34,839 nt of DNA from XYD1-FULL-44-32 sp964355855 (lineage in GTDB: Bacteria; Patescibacteriota; Minisyncoccia; Phycocordibacterales; XYD1-FULL-46-19), in contig CAYHFD010000005.1 of assembly GCA_964355855.1 (NCBI GenBank), positions 1-34,839 of the forward strand. The letters run 5' to 3'. The translations under genes were made by a program, and so were the position numbers. Under the pieces are notes generated by a model that saw only the letters and a program-made list of their open reading frames with translations, did not search any database and was not told the DNA's origin. Within the stretch, counting starts at the first letter, position 1, and each line of letters begins with the position of its first letter. Below, in pieces: positions 22,088 through 30,827 of this stretch.

Positions 22088-22738
22088 ATGCCTATTACCA
22101 GTGGCGCAACTCAAGACTTTATACCAATCCAAGAAATACGCGAAAATGTCGTTATTTTAAAGGATGGCTCGCTTCGTTCGGTTTTAATTGCCTCGTCTTT
22201 AAACTTTGCCCTAAAATCGGTCGACGAACGAACTGCCATATTAATGCAGTATCAAAACTTTCTAAATTCCCTAGACTTTGACATTCAATTTTTTATTGAA
22301 TCAAAGAAATTGGATATTGGGCCCTATTTAGCCGCCATCGAAGAAAGAGGAAAGGATCAGACCAATGAACTAATAAAAGTCCAAATCCACGAATATATAG
22401 AATTTATTAAAAACTTTACCGAGGTAACCAATATAATGACCAAATCATTTTTTATTGTTGTGCCATATTCCGCTTCCAGCCTATTACAAAAAGGGAGTTT
22501 AATTTCCCGCGCCACATCTTTTATTAAAGGGGCCCCAAAACAAAATACCGCTACCAACACCGCCGATAATTTTCGGGAGAGCAAAATTCAACTAGAACAA
22601 AGGATAAGCGTGGTGCAAGATGGTCTAAACCGGATTGGGATTAGAACCACTGTTCTCGGCACCGAAGAGCTGGTCGAGTTATATTTTAAAATATTTAACC
22701 CGGGAGAGGCTTCAGCCCCACACCTAGAAAATATCTAA
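22088..22738 (+). CDS. VirB4/TraC-like N-terminal component, separate ORF
   Basis: The 216-aa protein resembles the N-terminal region of Gram-positive-type VirB4 proteins: PIQEIRENVVILKDGSLRSV followed by SLNFALKSVDERTAILMQYQ and NFLNSLDFDIQFFIESKKLD. It has no ATP-binding motif. It ends 2 bases before the VirB4 ATPase gene. Together the two ORFs have about the length of one long VirB4 (818 aa), so this is either a split gene or a dedicated subunit. No frameshift remnant is visible at the junction: both ORFs have clean stop and start codons. Confidence 0.75.
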   Translation: MPITSGATQDFIPIQEIRENVVILKDGSLRSVLIASSLNFALKSVDERTAILMQYQNFLNSLDFDIQFFIESKKLDIGPYLAAIEERGKDQTNELIKVQIHEYIEFIKNFTEVTNIMTKSFFIVVPYSASSLLQKGSLISRATSFIKGAPKQNTATNTADNFRESKIQLEQRISVVQDGLNRIGIRTTVLGTEELVELYFKIFNPGEASAPHLENI

Positions 22739-22740
22739 AC

Positions 22741-24549
22741 ATGGCCTTTTTTTCACCTAAAAAACAAAAAATATCCACCACCGCCCCCATTCTGCCTGAC
22801 CAAATATACGAGATGGGCAAGTTAGAATTGCGGGATATTATTGCCCCATCAGCCTTGCGAGTTTCTCCTAAAAATATCAATCTGGGTGAAAAAGTGGCTC
22901 GCACTTTGTTTGTTATATCCTACCCGCGCTTTCTCCATGAAGACTGGTTTTCACCGGTCATAAACCTAGATAAAGTGTTTAATGTGTCTATCTTTATTCA
23001 CCCGGTCGATTCGGCTATTGTTTTAAGACAACTGCAAAAAAAAGTGGCCGAAGTTCAAAGCCAAATTACTAGTAAAGCGGAAAAGGGTTTTGTGCGCGAC
23101 CCAATGTTGGATATTGCCTATGAAGATATTGAAAACCTACGCGACCAACTGCAACAAGCCCGAGAAAAAATATTTGGTGTTGGTTTATATATAACAATAT
23201 ACGCCAACAGCGAAGACGAATTAAATAAAACCGAAACCGAAATCAAATCTATCCTTGATGCCAAGCTGGTCTACCTCAAACCCGCTCTTTTTCAGCAAGC
23301 CGACGGCTTCCGAACTATTATTCCGACCGGCCAAGACATTTTAGGGGTCAACCAAAAGCTCAATTCTTCGCCCCTGTCTTCGCTTTTCCCGTTTATCTCT
23401 TTCGACCTAACTTCCAACAAGGGTATTTTGTACGGCATTAATCGCCACAACTCTTCGCTGGTGTTGTTTGACCGCTTTTCCCTTGAAAACTACAATTCAG
23501 TGGTTTTTGCCAAGTCTGGTTCGGGAAAATCTTACGCCACCAAGCTGGAGATTTTGCGTAGTATTATGTTCGGCACCGATGTTATTGTTATCGACCCCGA
23601 GCAAGAATATAAATTTTTGACTGATGCTGTCGGTGGCCGTTATTTCAATATTTCCCTAACTTCTGAACACCACATCAACCCTTTTGACCTACCATTTCCG
23701 CGTGAAGACGAGTCGCCAGCCGATGTTTTACGTTCAAATATCATTAACTTGGTGGGGCTAATGCGTATCATGTTGGGCGGTTTATCACCCGAAGAAGATT
23801 CAATTATAGACAATGCTATCACTGAAACCTATGCCTTAAAGGATATTACCGCTTCGACCGACTTTACCCAGAAGCCAGCGCCCCTGTTGTCAGACCTCGA
23901 GCTAGTGCTCGCCGGGATGGAAGGGGGAGAGTCGCTCGCCCAGCGCCTGGCTAAATACACCCAAGGGACTTGGTCGGGCTTTTTAAACCGGCCGACCAAT
24001 GTCGACATCAATAAACAGTTTGTGGTCTTTTCGGTGCGAGACATGGAGGATGAACTCAAGCCAGTCGCCATGTATATTGTGATGCATCATATCTGGAATA
24101 CTGTTCGGCGCAATCTTAAAAAACGACTTCTGGTAATTGACGAGGCTTGGTGGATGATGAAGGCCGATGACACCGCCTCTTTCCTCTTTTCAATGGTCAA
24201 ACGAGGTCGGAAATACTATCTCGGGGTGGCTACTATTACCCAAGATGTGAGCGACTTCCTCAAAAGCCCTTATGGTACGCCAATTATTACCAACTCTTCG
24301 ATTCAGATTCTCTTAAAACAATCGCCAGCTTCTATCGACTTGGTTCAAAAGACTTTTAATCTTACTGATGAAGAAAAATATTTACTTCTTGAATCAAATG
24401 TGGGGGAGGGAATCTTCTTTGCTGGTCTAAAAAGAGTAGCGATAAAGATTATTGCTTCGTATACCGAAGACCAGATTATTACCTCGGACCCATCGCAAAT
24501 ATTGGCCATCAAAAAAGCTAAGGAAGATTTCAAAAATAGCACTCAATAG
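22741..24549 (+). CDS. VirB4-like secretion ATPase
   Basis: VirB4 powers pilus assembly and substrate transport at the inner face of the membrane. In the 602-aa protein the N-terminal 240 residues (RTLFVISYPRFLHEDWF) form the CagE/TrbE/VirB-type domain. The motor domain has Walker A KSGSGKS at 258-264, VIVIDPEQEY near 281-290, Walker B LLVIDEAW at 463-470, and the ATITQD and NSSIQILLKQ blocks that are hallmarks of VirB4. All ATPase motifs are intact. It follows the separate N-terminal component by 2 bases and PrgI just before that, a conserved order. Confidence 0.93.
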   Translation: MAFFSPKKQKISTTAPILPDQIYEMGKLELRDIIAPSALRVSPKNINLGEKVARTLFVISYPRFLHEDWFSPVINLDKVFNVSIFIHPVDSAIVLRQLQKKVAEVQSQITSKAEKGFVRDPMLDIAYEDIENLRDQLQQAREKIFGVGLYITIYANSEDELNKTETEIKSILDAKLVYLKPALFQQADGFRTIIPTGQDILGVNQKLNSSPLSSLFPFISFDLTSNKGILYGINRHNSSLVLFDRFSLENYNSVVFAKSGSGKSYATKLEILRSIMFGTDVIVIDPEQEYKFLTDAVGGRYFNISLTSEHHINPFDLPFPREDESPADVLRSNIINLVGLMRIMLGGLSPEEDSIIDNAITETYALKDITASTDFTQKPAPLLSDLELVLAGMEGGESLAQRLAKYTQGTWSGFLNRPTNVDINKQFVVFSVRDMEDELKPVAMYIVMHHIWNTVRRNLKKRLLVIDEAWWMMKADDTASFLFSMVKRGRKYYLGVATITQDVSDFLKSPYGTPIITNSSIQILLKQSPASIDLVQKTFNLTDEEKYLLLESNVGEGIFFAGLKRVAIKIIASYTEDQIITSDPSQILAIKKAKEDFKNSTQ

Positions 24550-24552
24550 TTT

Positions 24553-25116
24553 ATGGACGATATTAGGCCACCCAGATCTTATTATAATAAACCTGAATCA
24601 GTTCATTCTGACTTGGAAGATTTGACTGAAGATTTAAACGAGGGTGATGAACAAAAAGAAGAGGGAGAAAAAACTAAAGAAAAAAAGGGTATTCCTTCAA
24701 AAATAAAAGATGCGGCAGTTAAATATATCACGGCATCTTGGAGCCGTGTTGATAACACAACAGCCCTTTTAATGATGATTTTTTGTTTATTAATAGACGG
24801 TTTACAAATTCTTTTAGCTGGGTTTGTAATTGGACTATTTATTAATTGGATGATTACCATCTTAATGTGGTTAACTATGTGGTTTTGGTTAAAACTTCAC
24901 AATGTGTCTATGGTTGACTCTCCTTTAAAATTAACGGATTATTGTTTAACTCTCGCTATTGACTTTTTCCCAGGCACAGAATTAACTGCTTTGCTTAGCT
25001 TCCCCTGGACCGTTGGGATGTTTATAATGATATCATTGGTACGAATAGAAGATGTGACAGGAATAAATGTTAATATAAAAAGTATTAAAAAAGGAATGAC
25101 TTCTGTTGGCAAATAA
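24553..25116 (+). CDS. Polytopic membrane protein of the secretion operon
   Basis: I do not recognise this 187-aa protein. An acidic and Lys-rich N-terminus (about 1-60, with EGDEQKEEGEKTKEKKG) precedes hydrophobic segments at about 73-95, 96-116 and 145-163 (rich in Leu, Ile, Trp and Met). It lies 3 bases after VirB4. Tight packing suggests it belongs to the secretion apparatus, perhaps as a small inner-membrane component. Confidence 0.75.
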   Translation: MDDIRPPRSYYNKPESVHSDLEDLTEDLNEGDEQKEEGEKTKEKKGIPSKIKDAAVKYITASWSRVDNTTALLMMIFCLLIDGLQILLAGFVIGLFINWMITILMWLTMWFWLKLHNVSMVDSPLKLTDYCLTLAIDFFPGTELTALLSFPWTVGMFIMISLVRIEDVTGINVNIKSIKKGMTSVGK

Positions 25117-25122
25117 TTAGAA

Positions 25123-26133
25123 ATGAAAAATATATACATAATACTAAATATTCTTTTTCTACTTATTTTCTTTAATGTTTCATTTACTACGCCCGTTGTG
25201 GCCGCCGAGGTCGGCAATAAAATACTGTTTAGTATTAACCCAACCTCACCCGGGCCACAAGAAAACACTAGTGTGTCTATTAGGAGTTTTGCCGCTGATA
25301 TTAAAAAAAGTTTAGTAATTTGGTATTTGGATGGCGTAGAATATGAGCGAGGATATAATCGATCGGTGATAGATTTTGTTACCGGTAAATTAGGGGAAAC
25401 AACCCAACTTACAGCCGAGATTAGAAAAACTGGTCAAAAAACCCTAAAGGAGACTATCACAATTTTACCAGTAGAAATAAATCTATTATGGCGCTCCGAT
25501 TCGTATCGCCCAGCTTTTTATCGCAGTCAACCACCAGTCAGCACTGGGTCAAAAGTAGAAATGACGGTGGTAGTGAACTTTAAAAACGAAGATGGTATAA
25601 CCATCGACCCACAATCTTTGGTTTATAATTGGGAACAAAACTATCAGACAATTTCTTCTAGGTCTGGCATTGGAAAATCAAATTTTGTTTTTACCAAAAA
25701 CCAAGGTGATGACAATATAAAAGTAATTATTGAAACAAAAAATGGTAAAGCAATTGGAGAAAAAAGTATTGTTATTTCCTCGGAAAAACCTATAGTTAGC
25801 CTGTATGAAGTAAAGCCAATTATGGGTGTAAACTGGACTCACGCGATAAATAACAAAGAGGTACTAGGCGGTGAAAAGCTGTCAATTAAAGCTGAACCGT
25901 ATGGACTATTTTCTAAGAATTATATTGAAACTGGCACTTTTAACTGGACTATTAACAACAACAAAACTGGTGGCCAAGATGGTAATCCAGCCCTAACAAC
26001 CCTTTTGTCTTCGTCACTAATAGGGAGGCAGGATATTAATCTAAGTTTAGATGTATCAAATAAATATTTACCAGCAAACCGAGCTGTTTTGAAAAGGATG
26101 TTTTTCATCGACAATGCCATAATTAAATTTTAA
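25123..26133 (+). CDS. Exported Ig-like-fold protein of the secretion operon
   Basis: I do not recognise this 336-aa protein as a named family. It has a signal peptide at about 1-27 (cut after VVAA). At least two beta-sandwich-like segments are visible: SINPTSPGPQENTSVSIRSF...LVIWYLDGVEYERG (about 38-80) and YNWEQNYQTISSRSGIGKSN (about 165-185). These resemble immunoglobulin or PKD-type modules in which a W-Y/W-N core recurs; WTINNNKTGG (about 276) may start another. It should face outward and could help build the surface part of the system. Confidence 0.72.
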   Translation: MKNIYIILNILFLLIFFNVSFTTPVVAAEVGNKILFSINPTSPGPQENTSVSIRSFAADIKKSLVIWYLDGVEYERGYNRSVIDFVTGKLGETTQLTAEIRKTGQKTLKETITILPVEINLLWRSDSYRPAFYRSQPPVSTGSKVEMTVVVNFKNEDGITIDPQSLVYNWEQNYQTISSRSGIGKSNFVFTKNQGDDNIKVIIETKNGKAIGEKSIVISSEKPIVSLYEVKPIMGVNWTHAINNKEVLGGEKLSIKAEPYGLFSKNYIETGTFNWTINNNKTGGQDGNPALTTLLSSSLIGRQDINLSLDVSNKYLPANRAVLKRMFFIDNAIIKF

Positions 26134-26138
26134 ATTTT

Positions 26139-26591
26139 ATGAAAAAACTTTTATTCTGTCTACTTTTGACTTCGACTATTTCCTCGGTTAGCCTGCCTTT
26201 TTATTATTTATACGCCGCCGAAACTCAAAATGGTTATGTTTTACTAGCTCCTAGTATTGTTGGTAAAGAAGGGGGCAATGTTACGGTTGGCCAAGATGGT
26301 GAAACTTTTACTTTTGGTGAATATTTAGAACAGATTTATATTACCGCCCTAATCGTGGCCGTAATTGCCACGATTGTCACTTTTGTTTATGGTGGTATAA
26401 CTTATATTTGGCCAACTCCGGGAGCAAAAAGTGATGCTAAAACTAAAATGACCAACGCCATCATCGGCCTTATTTTAGCCCTAACTAGTTGGCTATTACT
26501 AAATACCATTAATCCAAAACTTACTATTATCGATGGTAGTATTTTTGGAGATCTAAAAAAAAGTGAGTCCGCGCCACCGGCATCAGAATAA
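26139..26591 (+). CDS. VirB2/TrbC-like pilin
   Basis: The 150-aa protein has a signal peptide at about 1-27 (cut after YAA). Two membrane segments at about 69-90 (YITALIVAVIATIVTFVYGG) and 106-124 (AIIGLILALTSWLLL) are joined by a short polar loop PTPGAKSDAKTKM. This layout fits the VirB2/TrbC pilin family, as does the short tail. It lies between exported proteins in the secretion operon. Residues 28-65 form an N-terminal extension longer than in classical VirB2. Sequence identity to named pilins is low, so the call rests on topology and context. Confidence 0.75.
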   Translation: MKKLLFCLLLTSTISSVSLPFYYLYAAETQNGYVLLAPSIVGKEGGNVTVGQDGETFTFGEYLEQIYITALIVAVIATIVTFVYGGITYIWPTPGAKSDAKTKMTNAIIGLILALTSWLLLNTINPKLTIIDGSIFGDLKKSESAPPASE

Positions 26592-26600
26592 TCAAAGTCT

Positions 26601-27815
26601 ATGAAAAAAACGATTATCATATCTATAGTGCTGGTACTAGTACTAATAACGGCTTTTTTAACTTATTTTAAATTTATTAGCGTTAAGCCACTTAGTAACC
26701 AAACTGCCCCCATCACTGATTCAATTTTTCCAACCATAAACTCAATCAAAGAAAGCGTTGGTAATATTTTAGGACTTGGTGATGAAAAAATTTCATTAGC
26801 CCCAGCAGATATTAAAACAATTGAAAGTGGTTCAATTAGAGAAATAAATCGCCTTCCCAGCCCGGGATTTATTGTAAATAGTGAAGCAACCTCAACCCTT
26901 ATTTATTTTAATTTAGAAAATGGACTAATTGAAAGTTTAGAAACATTTGGTCGAGGTTTAGTGGCTAACCCTATATATAAATCACCCCTAACTGATGTGT
27001 ACAACCTGACTGGGAATGTAAATAATAGTATTGCCACTTTATTGGTCGAAAGTTCTGATTTGACCGGAAACCAAAACAAAAAAATAATACGAGCAAATCT
27101 AAAAGATGATCTTGACATTAAACAACAAAATATTAAAACCGCATCTTCAATTGTCGTTGGAGAGGAAGGTGAATTTTACACGATTGAAGAATTGGGTTTA
27201 AAATCAGTTGTCTATGTATACACTAATCCACTGTTTTCTCGCCAAAAAGTGGTTAACCTACCTATTAACGACTGGGCTCTACAGGTAGTAAACAAGGGCC
27301 TCTTGGCGGTCACAACCCTGCCCGACGCTGAAACTAGAGGCTATTTATACCTAATTAACCTTTTAGATAAAAATGTTGATACGGGTTTTACTCCCCAAAC
27401 CAACCTACAAACAAAAATAAGCCCTGATGGTTTAAATATCCTCTATTCTACTGGCAACAAAACTGAAAATAACTTGTTTGTTTCAGATAAAGAAAATAAA
27501 ACTATTGTTCCAACAGCGGTAAATACTTTTGCGGAAAAATGTGTTTGGTCGTCGAATAGTAAAATAGTTTATTGTGCTGTTCCTAAAATGGAACTAAAGG
27601 GTAGCCATCTGCAAGACTGGCACCGCGGGGACATATCGTTTAATGATAAATTTGTCGCTGTTGATAGCACAACTGGGCTAGCTAAAGAATTGATTGACCC
27701 TGAAATATTGGGAACAAAAATAGACGCTATGAATTTAGTGTATATAGAATCGTTGGGGGCGGTTGTTTTCACCAATAAAACAGACCTGCATACCTACTTA
27801 CTGGAAATAAATTAA
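26601..27815 (+). CDS. Membrane-anchored propeller-like protein, end of the operon
   Basis: I do not recognise this 404-aa protein as a named family. One N-terminal membrane segment at about 5-27 precedes an outward domain of repeated beta units: YLYLINLLDKNVDTGF, TKISPDGLNILYSTGN, NNLFVSDKENKTI and CVWSSNSKIVYCAVP. The ISPDG, YSTGN and WSSNS signatures resemble TolB/WD-like propeller blades. It is the last gene of the operon; a strong terminator overlaps its stop. A role in sensing or docking at the surface is guesswork. Confidence 0.72.
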   Translation: MKKTIIISIVLVLVLITAFLTYFKFISVKPLSNQTAPITDSIFPTINSIKESVGNILGLGDEKISLAPADIKTIESGSIREINRLPSPGFIVNSEATSTLIYFNLENGLIESLETFGRGLVANPIYKSPLTDVYNLTGNVNNSIATLLVESSDLTGNQNKKIIRANLKDDLDIKQQNIKTASSIVVGEEGEFYTIEELGLKSVVYVYTNPLFSRQKVVNLPINDWALQVVNKGLLAVTTLPDAETRGYLYLINLLDKNVDTGFTPQTNLQTKISPDGLNILYSTGNKTENNLFVSDKENKTIVPTAVNTFAEKCVWSSNSKIVYCAVPKMELKGSHLQDWHRGDISFNDKFVAVDSTTGLAKELIDPEILGTKIDAMNLVYIESLGAVVFTNKTDLHTYLLEIN

Positions 27816-27856
27816 CTAAAAACCGCCCCAGCCTCGGCTGGGGCGGTTTTTAGTTA
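27813..27856. terminator. Bidirectional terminator ending the secretion operon and yidC
   Basis: A perfect 21-bp stem (27813-27833 with 27836-27856) with core CCGCCCCAGCC and a 2-base centre is flanked by A-runs and T-runs. It stops both the plus-strand operon and the convergent yidC transcript; the stem overlaps the last codon on the plus strand and the C-terminus of yidC. Confidence 0.93.
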
Positions 27857-28587
27857 CCTTTCCCAATTATTTTGTTAGCCTTTTGTCGAACCAATAATTC
27901 ATGACCAATTCCAAACAAATTACCAGTCAGCCAGTACAAGGAAATGGCAATGGGAAATTGCGAGGCCACCACTGTAATAATAATTGGCATAACATATCTC
28001 ATTTGCATATTCATACTGCGAGCAAAATCGGTTTGAAAACTACGTTCACCACCCTTGTCTGGGCTTGGTAGGGGAGGAAGGGTAAGTTTAATTTGAAGAA
28101 ATTGGGTTAGCCCAACAAACAGGGCCATAGTATAACTTTTTTCCGTTAGTGGAATAAAACCAAAAAAAGTATGGTCAACTAAAGTTGGGCTTTGAACAAA
28201 GGGGTACAAGATATCCAAATTTAAAGCAAAACCCTTTGAAAAAACATAATACAAAGCCAAGATAACCGGTAATTGAATTAATAAAACCAAGAAACCAGAA
28301 AAAGGGTTAATACCATGAACTCGATACAACTCCATTATTTTACGGGCTTGTTCTTGTTTATCGGTATTGTAAATTTCTTTAAGCCGTTTGATTTCCGGTT
28401 CAATTTCCTTCAGCTTATGCTGGGTCTTCATTGATTTATGGTAGAGCGGAAGAAGAAGAAAACGAATAATTACTGTTAAAACCACAATCGCCAGCGCCAC
28501 ACTGTGTCCAGGTAAAACCCCTGATAAAAACACTAGGGCATTGTAAAGGGGTTGAAACAAAACTATATTAAAAATTTTAGAGATCAT
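27850..28587 (-). CDS. yidC: Membrane protein insertase YidC (short type)
   Basis: YidC inserts proteins into the cytoplasmic membrane. The 245-aa protein is of the short type, without the large periplasmic domain of the Gram-negative form. Five hydrophobic segments are visible: a first at 8-26, then ALAIVVLTVIIRFLLLPLYH with the conserved hydrophilic-groove Arg42, LVLLIQLPVILALYYVF, MALFVGLTQFL and the end block PIAISLYWLTGNLFGIGHE. The basic loop (KEIEPEIKRLKEIY) is typical. No lipobox cysteine is present. It follows rnpA and rpmH in the usual order. Confidence 0.93.
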   Translation of the reverse strand: MISKIFNIVLFQPLYNALVFLSGVLPGHSVALAIVVLTVIIRFLLLPLYHKSMKTQHKLKEIEPEIKRLKEIYNTDKQEQARKIMELYRVHGINPFSGFLVLLIQLPVILALYYVFSKGFALNLDILYPFVQSPTLVDHTFFGFIPLTEKSYTMALFVGLTQFLQIKLTLPPLPSPDKGGERSFQTDFARSMNMQMRYVMPIIITVVASQFPIAISLYWLTGNLFGIGHELLVRQKANKIIGKGN

Positions 28588-28605
28588 TGATGTCTAAATT
28601 TATAA

Positions 28606-28941
28606 CTATCTAATAACACCGGCCGACTTTAATAAATAAACAATATCTTTTTCTAGATCTTTAAACAAGGTGGTTTTAAGACTATTTTTAGCAAAAAAAA
28701 CTCCTTGAAAACCTCGATTCATTAGTCCTAAGTTTTTATTTATAATATAGCGAATCTGCCGTTTTAATTTATTACGATCACTAGCCAAATTTGCCACTTT
28801 ATTTGAAACCACAATCGCAAAAGATAAAGACTGGTCACCAGACCTAATTTTTAGATTAAGCCCTGGGGACTGATAAGTACGGCCACTGGTAATTACAGCT
28901 CCGATATCAGTTTTCCGCAACCGATGTAGGCGCGGTAACAT
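28606..28941 (-). CDS. rnpA: Ribonuclease P protein component
   Basis: RnpA binds the catalytic RNA of RNase P, which trims the 5' ends of tRNA precursors. The 111-aa protein has the family signature SNKVANLASDRNKLKRQIRYI (broken as NKVANLA then RNKLKRQIR), the RNR-like motif contacting RNA. The opening LPRLHRLRKTDI is also typical. Length is normal. It lies 5 bases after rpmH and 18 bases before yidC, the universal order. Confidence 0.94.
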   Translation of the reverse strand: MLPRLHRLRKTDIGAVITSGRTYQSPGLNLKIRSGDQSLSFAIVVSNKVANLASDRNKLKRQIRYIINKNLGLMNRGFQGVFFAKNSLKTTLFKDLEKDIVYLLKSAGVIR

Positions 28942-28946
28942 ACAAA

Positions 28947-29081
28947 TTAAACACTTAGGCGAGCCCGACCCTTACGACGACGAGCTAAAAGCACTTTACG
29001 ACCACTGGTAGAGGCGCTACGCACCAAAAAACCATGGGTAGTGGCCCTCTTCCGCTTGTTAGGCTGATAGGTTTTTGACAT
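28947..29081 (-). CDS. rpmH: 50S ribosomal protein L34
   Basis: The 44-aa protein reads MSKTYQPNKRKRATTHGF then LVRSASTSGRKVLLARRRKG and ends RARLSV. This is the complete L34, an rRNA-binding protein of the large subunit. TTGCTA and TAGACT (29112-29117 and 29089-29094, minus strand, 17-base spacing) form its promoter 7 bases before the ATG, so the mRNA would be nearly leaderless. It is divergent from dnaA. Confidence 0.96.
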   Translation of the reverse strand: MSKTYQPNKRKRATTHGFLVRSASTSGRKVLLARRRKGRARLSV

Positions 29082-29088
29082 AGCAGTT

Positions 29089-29117
29089 AGTCTACATCAA
29101 AAAATAAGACTTAGCAA
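29089..29117 (-). promoter_or_regulatory. Promoter of rpmH-rnpA-yidC
   Basis: On the minus strand -35 TTGCTA (29112-29117) and -10 TAGACT (29089-29094) are separated by 17 bases. The start codon follows 7 bases later. Confidence 0.55.
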
Positions 29118-29191
29118 CTACTTACTTATTTTAAATATGAGATAATACTTATCCGGAAGTAATCCACTGGTTATCAACAATTTTTAAAGGT

Positions 29192-29220
29192 TTGTTATAA
29201 AAATCACCACTTCGTATAAT
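29192..29220 (+). promoter_or_regulatory. dnaA promoter with upstream DnaA-like sites
   Basis: -35 TTGTTA (29192-29197) and consensus -10 TATAAT (29215-29220) are separated by 17 bases, with a 40-base leader to dnaA. TTATCAACA at 29171-29179 and TTATCCGGA at 29149-29157 are DnaA-box-like sites just upstream, which fits autoregulation. No Shine-Dalgarno precedes the ATG. Confidence 0.65.
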
Positions 29221-29260
29221 AGGAACACTTGTTAGATTAAAATAACTTCTTTTTCAAAAT

Positions 29261-30622
29261 ATGGCCGATAATAAACAACTTTGGGAATCAGCGCTCGCCC
29301 AGATAGAATTGGGAATTTCCAAAGCCAATTTCGGCACTTGGTTTAAAAATACCTATATATACAAACAAGAAGACGGTGTAATCTTCCTAAGCACCCCTAA
29401 TACATTTGTTAAAGATTGGTTAAAGACTAAATATCATAAGTTTATTTTAAAAGCCCTAAGGGATATTACCCCTGAGGTGCGAAACCTGGAGTATATAATT
29501 GTAAGAAGGGATGACCACCATAGGCCCCCAGAAGAGGCAATAACAAACATCAAAGCCCCAGGTAGTGATCTTGGTCTAAATGAACTTTATATTAACAAGG
29601 AGAGCAATTTAAACCCTAAATATACCTTTGATAGTTTTGTGGTTGGTTCTTTTAATGAGGTGGCCTATGCGGCGGCCCAAGCAGTTATAAAAAATCCAGG
29701 AATGAACTATAACCCGCTTTACATCTATGGCCTAACCGGGGTAGGCAAAACCCACCTCCTTCAAGCAATTGGCAATCATTTGAGTCGGTTAGGAACTTCT
29801 AAGCGGGTATTTTACATCACCTCAGAAAATTTTACTGTCGATTGTGTCAACGCTATTCTTAACAATAAAGTTAATCTCTTTAAAGAGAAATATCGAAAAT
29901 ATGACCTTATTATTATTGATGACATTCAATTTTTCTCAAACAAAGAAAAAACTCAAGAAGAATTGTTTCATTTGTTTAACCACTTTTATGAAAACAATAA
30001 ACAAATCATTTTTTCCTCCGACCAGCCCCCTAAATACATTGAACACCTTGAAGATCGTCTCCGGTCGCGCTTTGAAGGGGGAATGATTGTGGATATCAGC
30101 CGACCAGACTATGAATCCCGCTTAGCCATCCTTAAAAACAAAGCTCGGGCCTTTGACCAACCGGTGGCCGAGGAGGTTTTGGAATATATTGCCTCGGTTA
30201 TTCAAGAAAGTATCCGTGAACTAGAGGGAACGCTTAAATCTGTCATTGTTCAAGCCCAAGCCAAAAAGAAGGATATTGGTTTAAATGAGGTAAAAAATAT
30301 CCTTAAAAACAATATAAAACCAAAACGATCTATCTCGTTTAAGGATGTAATAAAAATTATTGCTGAATATTATAATATAGAAGAAAAGTTCTTGTATGAA
30401 AAAACTCGCCGTAAAGAAGTGGTAAAACCAAGACAAATAATAATGTATATTCTTCGAGAAGACTTTAATACTTCTTACCCTTTTATTGGCCAAAAATTAG
30501 GTGGTCGTGATCATACCACTGTTATTCACGCGTATGAAAAAATTAAGCATGATATTAAGAGTGATTTACTTTTATCACAAGAGATTGAACAAATAAGATC
30601 ACAGCTTTATAGTGGAACTTAA
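29261..30622 (+). CDS. dnaA: Chromosomal replication initiator DnaA
   Basis: DnaA binds and opens the origin. In the 453-aa protein domain I lies at about 1-80 (FGTWFKNTYI). The AAA+ domain follows with Walker A GLTGVGKT at 157-164, Walker B LIIIDD near 216-221, sensor 1 at IIFSSDQPP and the LRSRFEGG box. The DNA-binding domain IV carries the signature GGRDHTTVIHAYEKI near 412-430. Domain II is very short. All motifs are intact. It lies beside rpmH (divergent) and upstream of dnaN, the classic origin arrangement. Confidence 0.97.
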   Translation: MADNKQLWESALAQIELGISKANFGTWFKNTYIYKQEDGVIFLSTPNTFVKDWLKTKYHKFILKALRDITPEVRNLEYIIVRRDDHHRPPEEAITNIKAPGSDLGLNELYINKESNLNPKYTFDSFVVGSFNEVAYAAAQAVIKNPGMNYNPLYIYGLTGVGKTHLLQAIGNHLSRLGTSKRVFYITSENFTVDCVNAILNNKVNLFKEKYRKYDLIIIDDIQFFSNKEKTQEELFHLFNHFYENNKQIIFSSDQPPKYIEHLEDRLRSRFEGGMIVDISRPDYESRLAILKNKARAFDQPVAEEVLEYIASVIQESIRELEGTLKSVIVQAQAKKKDIGLNEVKNILKNNIKPKRSISFKDVIKIIAEYYNIEEKFLYEKTRRKEVVKPRQIIMYILREDFNTSYPFIGQKLGGRDHTTVIHAYEKIKHDIKSDLLLSQEIEQIRSQLYSGT

Positions 30623-30827
30623 TGGTTTTTAATGTGTGGAAAAGATAAGGGATAAATATAAAAATGAAAGGGGATGAATATTGGATAATTAAAAAACAAA
30701 AAGATATACCACTTTTATCAACAAGTTTATCCCCTAATAATTCACCCTTATTCACTAAAAATATTCCCAAGAATAAAGCAAAAATAAAGATATCCACTTG
30801 TCCACAAGCATAATAAGAAATATATTT
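30623..30827. other. Candidate replication origin (oriC)
   Basis: This AT-rich 205-base gap between dnaA and dnaN holds a cluster of DnaA-box-like sites: TGTGGAAAA at 30635-30643 (minus orientation), TTATCAACA at 30715-30723, TTATCCCCT at 30727-30735, TTATTCACT at 30748-30756 and the TATCCACTTGTCCACA block at 30791-30806. AT-rich stretches near 30650-30710 and before dnaN could be unwinding elements. Clustering and position support oriC, but no single site is a perfect consensus. Confidence 0.6.
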
